NCBI GenBank assembly: GCA_021464245.1
Contig: JADCRB010000071.1
Coordinates: 2,294,001-2,358,000, forward strand
DNA: 64,000 bases
Direction: 5' to 3'
Source of the DNA: Carallia brachiata
Taxonomy: Eukaryota; Streptophyta; Magnoliopsida; Malpighiales; Rhizophoraceae
Part shown: positions 47,148 through 64,000 of the stretch, one piece after another
How the letters are laid out: each line of letters opens with the position of its first letter
Position numbering within the stretch: position 1 is the stretch's first letter
The notes under the pieces: model-generated
The model's database searches: none
What the model was told of the DNA's origin: nothing
Seen by the model: only the letters and a program-made list of their open reading frames with translations
Program-made: the position numbers and the translations under genes

Positions 47148-47612
47148 TTTTTTTTTTTCTTTTACACCTGAAGATGAGTACAGTTTACCTTACCATGTCT
47201 TCTGACTACGTTAATCAAATAGAATCTTTCTTCTCTCAAAGGTCCGAGCAGTCACTGATCACAATTTAAAGACTGCTAAAGCCATTGGTTTGGAATGTGG
47301 GATGCAGTTTCAGATGAAGATGCTGTTGAGCCCAATGTAATTGAAGAGTATTAAGGGGACCTTATAGTCCAGAAGATGTTGGTATCAATCGTGTATCTTG
47401 ATTTTTTTTCTTCTCGTATTTGTTTCTTTCCACATCATAGCAACATTTGACAAAATTGGTGAACATTTATACGTTTGCCACTTAACTCTTGTAGGTGATG
47501 GGACAATCTTATCCAAATGACAAGCTTCTGCTTTTGCAAGCTTTAGAAAAGGGGGGACATTTGTTGCTGTGACTAGAGATGGCACAAATGACGCTTCAGC
47601 TTTGCTTGAGGT

Positions 47613-47688
47613 TTGGCAATTCTTATTTTCCCTGCTACTCGCATGCATTCCGAGTTTTGATGTTTGAATTTATGTCCGCTCGAACACC

Positions 47689-47724
<36 letters not shown>

Positions 47725-49014
47725 GGGGCAATTGATTGATAATTCTGAATACCTGACAGCCTTACTTTTTTTTCCTCCATATCGTTTTCATTTTCACAAG
47801 TTTGCGTCAACATTTATTTTGTGGAAAAACATTGTTGGACTTAAAAAAAAAATGGACATGGGAGAACTTAAAAAAGACATGTTATTGTAGATTCTACTCT
47901 ATTGAAAAGTTTTTTTCTTTTTGAAAACACATAATATTTAATAAGAATGATAAAATTTACAACAAACATCACAATATGTATAAATTATTATCAAAAAATA
48001 AATTTCACACTCCTCATACATTATTTTATGTTTATTGTACATTATAATATTTTTGTTGGATATTAATTGTTTTTGATAAAAATTTTCAATTTTTTTTTAA
48101 ATAATGATTTTTTAAACATGTGAAGTTATTTTGTCTTTCTTAGGTACATTTTTTTCTGTGATGGGACTTTCGGGTATTTACTTTCCATTGCATCAATTTT
48201 GGTGTCTCATACGAAGTTGGCGCCTTTCTTGTCAGTTGGCCCCTTGCTTGTATTAGAAACCTCTGATCCAATTTTGCTCATAGTCATAGATATCTAAAGT
48301 GGGTCTAGAGAGTAGAGACCAATTAGAAGAACAAATTAAATGGCAGAATTCTTAGCTACTCAACTCACATCAACAGCCACCGAAATAAAAGCCCGGCTAC
48401 TGAAGATTATATTATTTTCCATCAATAAAAGGAAAGATTTATTTTTAATGAAAAACAAATACAAAGATGGCAAGAAAATTTATTCAGTCAAAATGGCAAA
48501 AAATGACAAGAAGAGTGAACGAAATTGGCGGCCAGGCTGTGGCCCTCAAAAAGTAGAAAAACAAAACAAAATAGAAGGTTTCTAAAGTAAGGGGTTGACT
48601 TTATCAAGCAAAGTGGGAAGCGATGGAGCCGGGAGGGCCACTCAGCCCCTTAAGATACGGCCTCGTACTTTGAGGTTTCAGCAAAACATAATGGCCATGT
48701 TTTTCTATTTTATTACCTTTCATCCGTACGCCCTTCCTTGAAAAGCAGCACCCCTTCTCCATTTAGCTTTTCAGCATAACAATTTACAAAGCACCACCAT
48801 TGCCTACCAAAAAAAAAAAAAAAATCCATATTTCCACTTCAATTAATAACTCCTTTCTTTATACCTTATCGTTTGTTGTACTTGTACTATAAAGAATCCC
48901 CTCTTTATTTATTTGAGACCTTAATTAGGTTGTTGGTTGCATGTTATCTGGGCCAGCTTTAATTTCTATCCTCTTGCTCTTAAAGAGTGGTTTTTTGTAT
49001 TTTGGAATTTGAAA
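47613..49014. other. Intergenic, PIRL upstream region
   Basis: The Ca2+-ATPase similarity stops at 47612. An AAAAG-type simple repeat lies at about 47687-47722. The plus-strand frame at 48340-48585 is lysine-rich with no family match and is not called. The final 200 bases are the likely PIRL promoter and leader. Confidence 0.5.
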
Positions 49015-52000
49015 ATGATGATTTGTGAACAGCAACAAGCGGTCAGGCTGGATTTGAGGAAGAAGCCTGCAGAGGGGAGAAAGGCTACACAGGAGGAAGA
49101 AAGGCTTGAGATTGTTGATTGGAGTAACATGGCTTTGGAATCTCTCCCCAATACTTCTCTCAACTTGGCCACTATTTGCAAACTTGACCTCTCCAATAAC
49201 AATCTTCAGGTACTTAACACTCCCTTCTCCCTTTCTCTTCCCACTTATTCCTAAAGAAATTTTTCGTTTTTGGTTCATTCTTCATTACATGTGAAAATGA
49301 CTTTAAATTCGTTTTTTTATATATATTCCAAGAAAATTCCTATATATATATATATGTTTTTTTTTTCCTTCTGATTTTCTCACCGGCTTTTCAAACCTGA
49401 CGACTTATGAGGAGATGGGTATTAAGTAAGTAGTAACCCATTCCAGGCAATCTACAAGAAGGGGCCTTAATACTGGCCAAATATTATTACAGTTGTTATT
49501 TGTAGAGAATGCGATGTTAGGTCAAAAATAAATAAATAAAAAAATTATAAATGAAGCACTTTCCTTAAGAATCTTGGAAAGTAAGGATTTGTCATACTTG
49601 CTAGATTTTAATTGCCGATCCAAAACTGCAACCAAATTCTTCTTTATTTTGTTAAGCTTAATTTCTCCTTGTGTGCATCAAAAGCCTGAATTCTGGTCAT
49701 TTCTGTAAATACATTAATGGTGTGCAACAAAAGTAATTTGGGCATTCTTATATAAGTGCATGTTACTATCTATATATGTTGGTGGTAGCCAAAAACGACA
49801 AAAAAAAGAAAAGGAAGAAGAAAACTATATAAAGCATACGTTGGATATTGATAAACCCACCTGCACCAGGAAAAAAATTTTATGGAACATATTGCAAGAG
49901 TGGCTCCACCGCAAATGGATGGCGGCAGCGCACATTTGCATTGGCTAAATGTGAACGAGCGATGCGGTTAGCTTGAAAGAAAGTAAAGAATTTTTGACAG
50001 GTAGACGACAAGACGGGTAAATATAATAGGCCGTAATTGCTTAATTTCTAGCGATTGACGAGAAGCTGCTTTTCGGCTATTGGTGGCACCCAAAAGCAGC
50101 TAAAAGAAGAATCACTATCCTTTTATTCCGTTTCGTATTATAATATTCGGAACCAAAAGTCAGCTCTTAGAGCTATTGTCGAGTTGATGTCATAATTTCA
50201 TTCTCTTGGTCATCTTTTTGGAACTTTTTAAATATTTTTGTTGATTTTATTTATTTTTTTAATTTTTTGAATTTTTAATAATATATTCAGATTTTTTATA
50301 TAAAAATTGATTTTTTTAATGAAAAATGCCATGTGGCCTTTGACTGGTCAATATTTTACTTAGTGGACAATGTCGATCACCACTTGGTAGAGATAATAGC
50401 ACTCTGACGAAAAAAGGCAAAAAATAATTACAGAATAAACGAGAATGATAAAATTTAAAAATTTAAAACAGAGGGAGCAAAAATAAAAAAAAAGCTCAAA
50501 CATGTAAGGCAAAATCATGTTTTTTTGCCTTCTTTATTCAATAGGTCAACTGTGAGGCTAAAACTGGCGACCTTTTAGTCACAAATCTTAATTTCAACCA
50601 AGCTAATCCCATTTCTTAAATGTTTGGTTTTGGTGTCCAAGTATCGTCTTCAACTCCTTCTTGCTCCTTTTGTTTCTTTCCAAGCAATTTAATTTTCACA
50701 CATCCCCACATGCATCGTGAATTGGTATTGGAAGTTATTTCAATTGAATGATATATGCATATATCTATTGGTTAATGAAAACATAAATTGACAGAATATA
50801 CCAGAATCCTTGACAGCAAGACTGCTAAATGTGGTGGTTCTGGACGTTCACTCAAATCAGCTAAAGTTTCTCCCCAACTCTATTGGCTGTTTGTCGAAGC
50901 TCAAACATCTTAATGTTGCGGGCAACCTTCTCCAGTCGCTTCCTAAAACTATCGAAAATTGCAGGTCTGTTTCTCTCTTCATGCATGCAATCTTCCTTCA
51001 TGGAATTCACACACACAACCGCACATGTGCATACATATCTTTTTGATCGGGAGCCCTGTATTAGAATAAGATCTAAAATCTACAAAAAGAATAAGAAGAC
51101 TTAATTAAGTAGAGGTAGAGCGCAGATTAAATCTGTAATAGAGTTGTAGTGATTCTAAGCTAATTAATTGTTTAAAAACAGACTGTGTATCATATGGGCA
51201 TGTGACTTCATATATTATGTTTCAGCTTCTCTGGTCTGCCGTATTTACAGAAAATGTACAGGAATTCTATCTGATAATAATATCTCGAGGTGTCGTATAT
51301 GGTGGCTATTACTTGTTGTCGGTGCCTTTTGGCTATTCTTCAAGCAATTATAACAAAGTGTTTTTTTATTTTTATTTTTTGTTCTTGTGCTCCTAGGAAA
51401 GTTGGTCTCACACGATTCACGTCCTCGTGATCGATGACTTCATGCTCCACTAGTGATGGCACCTGGTTGCAATTGCGAGTAGGGACCCATTTAAAGCAAA
51501 GTGAAGCATTTAAGTTTATGGTTAAATGATTTATTATTATTATTTTTATATGAAATTTTTTTTTTGTAATCAGGAACGTATTTTGTGCAACTAAATCGAT
51601 AAAAAGTAATTTAAAAAATATTATTATTTTTTTGTTGCACATTTTTCTTATGTGGTTGCATAAAAAATACTTGTGATTGCACAAAAAAAAATACATATAG
51701 ACGTAATAAGAAAAAGTTGTTTGGTCATGTAATGATCCCCTTTATAAATACCCCAATGAATTGATTTCGTTGTAAAGAAAAATTGGATTAATTTTATTTC
51801 GCTGCGGAGTAGAAGAAACCACAATAATTTAAATTGGAGCATTGATATGCTCAATTTGTCTGTTTTCATTTATTTGTCTAGAAGTTGCATTTTCATTAAC
51901 CCTTTTTCTCTCTTTTTCTATCAGATCTTTAGAGGAATTGAATGCTAACTTCAACAAGTTAAACAGGCTCCCGGAAACTATAGGATTTGAGCTGGTAAAC

Positions 52001-52603
52001 CTCAAGAAGATTTCTGTCAACTCAAATAAGCTCGTATTCCTTCCTCATTCAATTTGCCACCTCACATCCCTAAAAACATTAGATGCACGGCTTAACAACC
52101 TGAGATCCCTCCCTGAAGATCTTGAGAACCTTATCAACCTAGAGATTCTTAATGTCAGCCAGAACTTCCAGTACCTTGAAACTCTACCTTACTCCATTGG
52201 CCTTCTCCTTTCTCTAGCGGAACTGGACGTAAGTTATAACAAGATCACGACTTTGCCTGACTCAATTGGGTGCCTTAGGAAGCTGCAAAAGCTTTCTGTT
52301 GATGGGAATCCACTCATTTCGCCACCAATGGAGGTTGTGGAACAGGGCCTGGATATTGTAAAGGAGTACCTGAGCGACAAAATGAATGCAGAGATCAGGA
52401 GCCCACCGAAGAAGAAGTCCTGGGTTGGCAAATTGAAGAAGTTTGGAACATTCAGTGGAACCTCGAGAAATAGGAGCCGCGGGGAAAGAGAAGGGTTCGT
52501 CATGTCCGAATATCGCTCCATCGATGGCCTTGCTTCCCCCAGAGATATGGGCATGTTCTCACCACGCCGTCTCTTCTCACCAAGGAATATGTTCACTCGG
52601 TAA
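49015..52603 (+). CDS. Plant intracellular Ras-group-related LRR protein (PIRL)
   Basis: Cytoplasmic leucine-rich-repeat protein of the plant-specific PIRL family, related to animal SHOC-2/Ras-group LRR proteins. Three exons (49015-49209, 50795-50964, 51925-52603), all GT-AG, give 347 aa. The second codon is also ATG, so the start could be 3 nt later. After a short N-terminal region ([18 protein letters not shown]) come about ten 23-residue LRRs of the LP-L-LNL type, e.g. [20 protein letters not shown] and [20 protein letters not shown]. The signature after the LRRs ([19 protein letters not shown] and [10 protein letters not shown]) is the conserved PIRL GVYW-region equivalent. The C-terminus is basic and Ser/Arg-rich with [17 protein letters not shown] and two SPRR/SPRN motifs. 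The short N-terminus and overall size point to the PIRL6/7/8 subgroup. AATAAA follows at about 52818. Confidence 0.92.
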
Positions 52604-54366
52604 AGGCCAGATTTGTCTTGAGGTGTAGCGTTGGAGTACTTAAAATAAATTTCCCCATTGTTTGTATGTGGGGGCATGATAATATATATGTCTTGGTATT
52701 TGATACAACAAAAAGCTCGAGTAGGTTCTATCGAGCATAAGGAAGCAAATGTAATTATTGTTGTAACTCATACGTGCTTGTATTGATACTCGTTTTGACT
52801 TTTGTTCCATTTTTGTAAATAAATCTCAAGCGTTTTAGGCATTTTATGTTGGACTGCACCTGTAAGCGGTGCACAAATAACATACGTTGATGATATCTTG
52901 TAAGTTGTGCTATTTTCAGAGAGCGACATGCAACGCAAATATTGACGAGTGATTTCCGTAAGTTATGGAGCCATGAATTTAGTTTAAATTTGATTTAGTT
53001 AGACAATGACACTCCAATCTCAAAACTATTTATTTCGTCTCTGAAGAAGCCTATAACTGCAGAATCCAAGTCAAATTATTGGTGTATTCAAATGAATCAA
53101 TATCACTAGAAAAGAGGCAACAAATGAGGTACAGAATGCATGAAGCCACAAAAAATAAAATAAAACAAAATAAAAAGAGATGCGGAATGGTGACATATAA
53201 TGCAACGACGTGACTAGAGAAAACCCCAGAAATGAGAAAGAATCACAGATCTAAATTGATTGTATCCGGTGTTGCCCTGTTAGCTTTTCAGTCCCTTTTA
53301 TCTCTTATTTATAGGAGCAGGACGATCTGGTTGTTTCAATTCAAAAGGACGCAAATGGAAAAGCAAAGACACACTACCATCTAAACTAGTCATAGCAGTC
53401 TAAAAATATAATAGAACTTGGACATCAATGCAAGCAATGGCGATCACCGACCAAGATAAGCAGGATAACAACTTCAAATCCCACGGCAGGCAGGCAGCAA
53501 TATCAGCAACCCGGGGAACCAGAAGCTATTCAGCTTAGCACTTACAGGGCAAACTTTCAGTAACCATGAAGCAGTCTCAGATAGATGAGACAGCATGCTT
53601 AGGTACATACATTGGAGCTTCAAATGTTTAAAGCATTTAGGAAAACATAACAATTCACATCTTCATCAAAGGGCCAATCAGTCATAGTCTATAACAACTG
53701 GCATATGATTCCCATGGCCAGAAGTCCATGTCAGGAGAAGGAAATAACAAGAAGAATCATGATAATAAAAGTGTTAGAATTTAACTTTTGAACATGCACA
53801 GCTCTTTTAGTTTGCAAAACTATTCTCCCAAAATTAGTTTTCATATTCTAATCATTAAGTACAGAAAATTTGACCGATGGAAATTCTTTTCAAATCAACG
53901 TACAGATTATGCCAATCATCTAGAAAATGACCTCCATTTTCAATCAGCAAACAATAATCATTAAAACGCATCCCAATGCACGAGACTCTAACTGGTTTCC
54001 CAAACGGCGAGCTTTAATGTAACAGAAAAGTTATTGTATTATAATCGGGTGGTCACGAGTTGTCCGAGTCCCAGTAAAGGACTCTGTGTGAAGATCAAGG
54101 TAAAGCTTAAACAAGAACTGGCAAGTGAGGGACCAAAAAATATATAAATAAAAAAACGAGAGCTTGCATTTTCAGAAGTTCCAAAATACACACAAGAAAA
54201 ACAGCACATAAGGACGATTACTACTTCCAAAAAAAAAAAAAAAGAGATTTAGCTATCATTTTCTTCATAACACAATTGACGATTGCGAAAATCGGGAAAT
54301 TGACCGCTCAGTTTACATTAACATTTTAATAAGAATCCCCAAAAGTTTTTTCATGAAAAAGAAAAA
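52604..54366. other. Intergenic, PIRL and OSTC 3' flanks
   Basis: Converging 3' ends: PIRL UTR to about 52830 and OSTC UTR just right of 54030 on the minus strand. No gene between them is supported. Confidence 0.55.
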
Positions 54367-54879
54367 TTACCTAAGATAAGCGGGGATCTTAATGCGAATA
54401 AAGAGGATGCTCATAACATAGGCGATGACCACCGACGAAACTCCGGCCGTCGCATAAGAAATCTTGACGCTCTTGGCGCGATTCTTGTCGAGCGCGAGAT
54501 CCATTAGAACGATCCCGATTCCACCGAGCACGAACATGAAGCCCGACGAGAGGCCCTCGATGATGTACTGCCCGTTGACGCGGCCGGGGAGGAAGACGAT
54601 GGGCCGGACGGATCCGGTGGCCGGATCCTGTGTGGATCCGATCCCGGGAGGCTCCACGATCACGTCGTAGACGATGCCGGAGACAACCATGAAGTAGGTG
54701 AGGAGGACGAGTGCGTAGACGGTCATCGGGGAAGGCAGGGTGAGGGATGGCAGCTTCAAGCGCAGACGCGGCGGGCGGAGGACGGAGTACGGGAGGATTT
54801 TGAGGATGTGGAAGATGGGATCCATTGAGGCAGTTGCCGAGTCCGATTCCGGCGTGTGGGCCTCCGATTTGGGAGCCAT
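54367..54879 (-). CDS. Oligosaccharyltransferase complex subunit OSTC-like
   Basis: Single-exon gene for a 170-aa ER membrane protein of the OST3/OST6-OSTC (DC2) family, an accessory subunit of the complex that N-glycosylates nascent proteins. After a hydrophilic N-terminus (about 1-20) comes ILKILPYSVLRPPRLRLKLP, then three membrane helices: MTVYALVLLTYFMVVSGIVY (about 52-75), FMFVLGGIGIVLMDLAL (about 113-130) and YATAGVSSVVIAYVMSILFI (about 140-162). Between helices 1 and 2 is the conserved lumenal loop with EPPGIGSTQDPATGSVRPI and GQYIIEGLSSG. The length and topology match plant homologues. The coding part is clearly GC-richer than its flanks, which is usual for a short expressed single-exon gene. 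The ATG at 54879 is preferred over a longer upstream frame because homologues start MAP. Confidence 0.95.
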   Translation of the reverse strand: MAPKSEAHTPESDSATASMDPIFHILKILPYSVLRPPRLRLKLPSLTLPSPMTVYALVLLTYFMVVSGIVYDVIVEPPGIGSTQDPATGSVRPIVFLPGRVNGQYIIEGLSSGFMFVLGGIGIVLMDLALDKNRAKSVKISYATAGVSSVVIAYVMSILFIRIKIPAYLR

Positions 54880-56412
54880 TTCTAGGGTTTTTTTCTTTTT
54901 TTGTGAAGGCGTGTCGTGTTATTTCCGTTGGTTTTAAAGCGTCCACCGAATAACTCAAATTGTACCGAACAATTTGACTTGATTTGATAATTTAATAAAT
55001 ATAATTCCATTTGAACATCTTGTATTACCGGAAGTTTCCGTTAGTCGGGTGGTGATTTGACATCTCTTCGAGTGTATGACTTAAGTTCGAACTCTCCTTT
55101 TTTTCGATAAATTTAAGTGTAAATATAATATTAATTTTAATAAATATTCTTTATACAAGAAATTAAATAAAAATATTAATAAATAATTTTTAAATTAAAT
55201 TTATTAATATAATAATTGATATATTTATGATTACTTAATAATTTTTTTTAAGTCTTGAACATTTACTTTTCAGTGATCCAATATAAGAGTTTTTGTGTTG
55301 GATGAAACTGCAAAATCTCTTTTTAGGTGTGTTTGGAATTTTTTCAAAGATAAAAGAAAAGAAAATTTTCTACATTTTTTTATTTATTTTTTATTAATTT
55401 AAATAATTTTTTATTTATCTCTTATAAATTATTATTCATTTTCTTTCTCAAAAATTTTTAATTATTAATTTTAATCGATCATAATATTATCATTATTATA
55501 TTATTTTTTATTTTTTTCTATTCACTTTCTTCGTATTCAATCAGAACTTTAAAATAAATTTATAAAATACCACTCACTTTTTACTGTTTATCAAAATCCT
55601 TCTAAGGAAGGCCTGACCAATAACCAATTTGATTGTAATATAGCGTTTGTGAGGACTACATGTTAGCTAGTAGCCCAGTACTTGTACGAGGCCAACCACT
55701 TCAAGGAATATCATTTCTTTTTTGTTGTTGTTTTTTGACGTTAAGGAATATCATTGCAGCCCATACTAACTTTTATTAGCTACTCAAGAAAGCCCAAATT
55801 ACCCTCAAATTCCGTGGGCAGCTGGGAAATTGCTAAAATATGCTCGTGAGAAACAAACTGGAAAATGGAAATTGAAAAGAATAATGATTTTTTTTTTTTT
55901 TTTTGGTCTTGAAAAGAATTAACGATATACTACCCAAATTTGAGCAAAAAATGATCAGTCCTGATTTAATAACTTGATTAAGTTTTACGAGTAGTTTTTT
56001 AGGTGATGTCGACAAATTCACTTCAACAAAATAGGAGCATCGAAAAAGAAAATTTCGTGATCTGATTGCATCCCCTTCCTTTCCAATGTGTCCGCTAAAC
56101 TTGATCAGGAAAATTAAGTCGAGAAGAATAACATTACTTAATTGAATAGGAATTATGAGTGAATGAATGGTAGAGGCCTATAAGGAGCAATATTAAAGGA
56201 AATACAAAATTTTCTAATTCAGACAATGAAAATATAAGATGCTCCTGTAGTATAAGTGAGAAGATAAAAGAAACAATTATCAAAAGATATTGGGGGCCTT
56301 CCTGAATTCAACTCTCAACAATTAGGCTCATCTGTGTGAGTGGGATCCCGAAAAAACAAATTTATACTTCAGTTTTATGGATGCTGTCTCCCAGATGTAA
56401 AAAGACCTTTGC
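54880..56412. other. Intergenic, OSTC promoter and AT-rich DNA
   Basis: No gene. OSTC promoter next to 54880. At about 55035-55105 a tRNA-like (SINE-type) segment is visible. The remainder is AT-rich with a T-run at 55887-55903. Confidence 0.5.
55035..55105 (+). mobile_element. tRNA-like SINE-type head
   Basis: CGTTAGTCGGGTGGTGATTT resembles an A box and TTAAGTTCGAACTCTCC, about 35 nt later, a B box, followed by a T-run. No acceptor-stem pairing, so it is not called a tRNA gene. Confidence 0.4.
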
Positions 56413-61623
<5,211 letters not shown>

Positions 61624-64000
61624 GTTTGTCGTCGTCATTTTTGGGCCCTTTTTTTTTGACCTTTTTTTTGCCATTTAAGTTATGTTCCCAGCGTTTTTTG
61701 GACCAAAAAAATTGGCGGAACTTAAAATGTATTCAGATTGTGTTTCTACGTGATTTTTGTGTAAATATAATAATAAATAGAATAAAAAAATATTATTATT
61801 TTTTATATTTATATTTTTTTATTATGATCGTATAAAATACAATTATTATGGCATCTAGACACAATTACAATACCTTTTAAGTATAGTTATATAATGGTAT
61901 TCAGAAAAAAATATATGTTTTTTTATTTTAAATGAATATTATTTTCTATAATTTTTTATATTGTTTCCGTCAATGATTTTGATTTCTTTTTTTTTTTTTT
62001 TTTTTGATCAAAAGAGACGGTAAATCCTTGTATTGTTTCTTTTTTTTTTTCGTCACATGACTCACAGTCTCACATTGGAAAGTCGAAACCCATTACATAA
62101 CTTCCTTACAATTTCATTCTCGTAAGTCATGGACATCTAGACTATCTTAACGAAGCAGGTCCAGTACTTGGGTAAGAGGGATTGGAAACATGTGAGAACC
62201 CCAACTCAAAGAGACCGACAGACAGACAGCCATAAAGTTTTCGTGATTTGGGTTTTTTTTTTTTTTTTGTTAAAAAAGGTAGTTAAAGCCAACTACAAAC
62301 CAACTATCATAGAGAACGAAACCCCCTTGATATCCTCAAATAAAACCTGCCTAATTCTCAAGGGAGGAAGATCGAAGAAAATAAACTCAAAAAGATAAAC
62401 TAAAGCGAAGGATGTCATCTAACCTATTGCACGGTTGGCCTCGTGATTTAGATTTTTTTTTTTTTATTTATTAGGAGGGTTATTGGACCGTGAGCTACAC
62501 AATAAAAATAACTCTCTCCTCTCATAAACCTCATCTACCTTTTCAGAATTTGAACTCAAAACTCTATGATAGAAATATTAAACTTAAACAACGGAAACAT
62601 TTCCTGAGAGACTGATTTAAATTTCTTGTAGGTGATGTGTCACGGCTTGGGCTATCTTGATTGATCCTGAACCTGTGGAAAAGTGGGGCCTTCGAACTCA
62701 AGCTCCAAGCTCGAACTTGAGGTTGTTTGAGGTGCCGTTGTTCGACTGGCAAGATATGATGATGGCCGGGCCTTTGTCTCGGTTGAGGCCCATAACATAA
62801 GAGGGTGATATATGAACCAAAAAAAAAAAAAAAAACAGACGGTGATACAGTAAATTTGGTATAGTTCAAGTAGTTGAAAAATAATAATTTTTAATTGAAA
62901 AATCTGGAGTTCAAATCTCAAATGTCACATAGTTTTCTCTTACTTACAATTGAGAGTTAAATTAATATTTTAAATCTGTAAAACATGTTATTTTTTTCTC
63001 TCATTTTTCACCAATTTTCAAACATCACAATTTCAAATTTTCTCACTCCAGCAGTTCAAAAAAGACAAAAAAAAAATGGTGACACAACAATTGAGGGTTA
63101 AATTGATATTTAAAATTTTTAATACATATTATTTTTCTTTCTCTCATTTTTTACCAATTTTCAAACATCAGGATTTAAAATCTTCTCACTCCCATTATGT
63201 TTTCCTAAATACGAGAGAATATAAAATTTTATTCACCTCCAATTTTCTTCTTCCTTAGTTTCCTCTATCTCACTTTTCTCTTCGTCTCTTTCATATTGTT
63301 CTAATCAAAATTAAATGAAAAACCAGTGACCAACAATGCTATTTATCTTTTATTCTTTTATGGGCGATCTTATGTTATCGCACAGCAATTTATGCACCGT
63401 CTTCAAGACCACATCAGTCTCCAAATATGCTTACTTACATGCCCCAAAAAAACATATTCTACTCATGTGACTTGAGTTTGAGTATATATTTATATTGTAT
63501 TATATATATTTTTTTGTTAATTGATTGTGATTAAAATTTAAACTTGCAATATTCTGTTTTAAAAACGATTTTAGTATTACTCAATTCTAAAATCGACTCA
63601 TGTACTAATTAAAATATAGGTGATTAGTATTATATGATACATTGATCACAATTAAGTCTAGATCACATTGGCTTGCACAAACATTAATTGCTTGTCTTGA
63701 AGCCCAAAACGAGAAGTCTTCATCAAGCGAGGGTCCGTAGGACCACAAAACGACGCCAGAATAATAAAACTAGACTAGACTATAATCCGGCAGGAACAAA
63801 ACAAACCCACGATTAAAATTTTGTAATTGCTCATAGCGACGCGAATTAAATATATATTAATTAGAATTAAATACTTGAATTGAATAGTGTCAGTTTCAAT
63901 GGCACCGCACATTAAAGTGTCAGAGTAGTCAAGTTTTGTAAACGAACGAAAGAATGGCCGCAGATCAGCAATTGACTGACGGCTGAGTGGGGCTTGCTTT
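61624..64000. other. Intergenic, TrpRS promoter and repeats
   Basis: No gene supported. TrpRS promoter and leader near 61624. Beyond are T-runs, a tRNA-like segment (about 62860-62920) and a tandem duplication (62946-63192). Minus-strand frames at 62564-62921 are short and unlike known families. The last 300 bases hold nothing recognisable. Confidence 0.5.
62946..63192. repeat. Tandem duplication, about 104-bp units
   Basis: 62946-63049 and 63087-63192 both read ACAATTGAGRGTTAAATTRA, then a TTTCTCTCATTTTT-ACCAATTTTCAAACATCA block and end TTCTCACTCC. They are separated by 37 nt containing an A-run. Confidence 0.8.

Larger units (their letters stand above)
42833..47612 (+). pseudogene. Truncated autoinhibited Ca2+-ATPase (ACA8/9/10-like)
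   Basis: Unprocessed remnant of a plasma-membrane type IIB Ca2+ pump. Fragments in order: 42833-42904 (NSGEPFLMSDFRVSDGRGT); 43076-43164 (TSVGINTEW, then a 1-nt loss); 43251-43337 (CLNGVATFISIVGLAVA); 43420-43456; 43588-43618 (AIPEGLPLAA, the Ca2+-binding M4 motif); 44084-44132 (TTTSDKTDTLTFNRV, where DKTGTLT is expected); 44395-44533 (NKSQLSPIVPSLLMEGIAQN); 44618-44700; 44785-44860; 45310-45360; 45515-45632 (RCVAIAYRSYEMERV, AIIGIK); 46020-46058; 47240-47300 (KTAKAIGLECG); 47494-47612 (YPNDKLLLLQALE, TRDGTNDASALLE in place of TGDGTNDAPAL). Frameshifts, missing exons, a Gly to Asp change in the phosphorylation motif and loss of M5-M10 exclude pump activity. Confidence 0.88.

Noticed and set aside
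48340..48585. Plus-strand frame of 81 codons, Lys-rich
   Set aside because: Low complexity, no homologue recognised, no gene structure around it.
54389..54958. Longer minus-strand frame overlapping OSTC
   Set aside because: Arg/His-rich out-of-frame shadow of the GC-rich OSTC coding sequence.

Overview
This window looks like nuclear DNA of a flowering plant, most likely a woody eudicot. It is AT-rich, its genes have plant-type introns, every recognisable protein belongs to a plant family, and the gaps are full of small plant transposons. I cannot name the species from sequence alone.

Layout. 1-1161 (minus): first exon of a trichome-birefringence-like (TBL) O-acetyltransferase running off the left edge. 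2.4-2.8 kb: a truncated LINE fragment. 3.8-4.1 kb (plus): a small CLE signalling-peptide gene. 4.1-10.8 kb: a long gene-poor stretch with a palindromic MITE, a SINE and two tiny retroposition scars. 10.8-14.4 kb (minus): a TMK-type leucine-rich-repeat receptor kinase. 15.3-19.5 kb: nested transposons (two copies of an ACCGGT-rich hAT-like MITE, a LINE tail, a direct duplication). 17.6-23.8 kb (plus): a decayed unprocessed copy of a TT9/GFS9 (CLEC16A-like) gene with its first exon present twice. 23.8-24.7 kb: an unexplained segment. 27.7-29.5 kb (plus): an intact xyloglucan endotransglucosylase/hydrolase. 32.2-36.0 kb (minus): the mitochondrial insertase OXA1. 37.9-40.9 kb (minus): a Myb/SANT-like protein. 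41.4-47.6 kb (plus): a truncated pseudogene of a type IIB Ca2+-ATPase (ACA8/9/10-like), preceded by repeated copies of a 5' region. 49.0-52.6 kb (plus): a PIRL leucine-rich-repeat protein. 54.4-54.9 kb (minus): an OSTC-type oligosaccharyltransferase subunit. 56.4-61.6 kb (minus): a 15-exon organellar tryptophanyl-tRNA synthetase. 61.6-64 kb: repeats only.

The genes do not form an operon-like unit. They are independent plant genes, several concerned with cell wall and signalling (TBL, CLE, TMK, XTH) or organelle biogenesis (OXA1, TrpRS). Intron-exon structures were derived by hand from GT/AG (once GC/AG) junctions. Reading frame is kept across all junctions of the XTH, OXA1, PIRL, TMK, Myb-like and TrpRS models.

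I found no convincing new biological system. The most informative signals are the two large unprocessed pseudogenes with duplicated 5' ends, repeated retroposition into one target, a split transit-peptide exon in TrpRS, a GC-AG intron in OXA1, and the unexplained segment at 23.8-24.7 kb.
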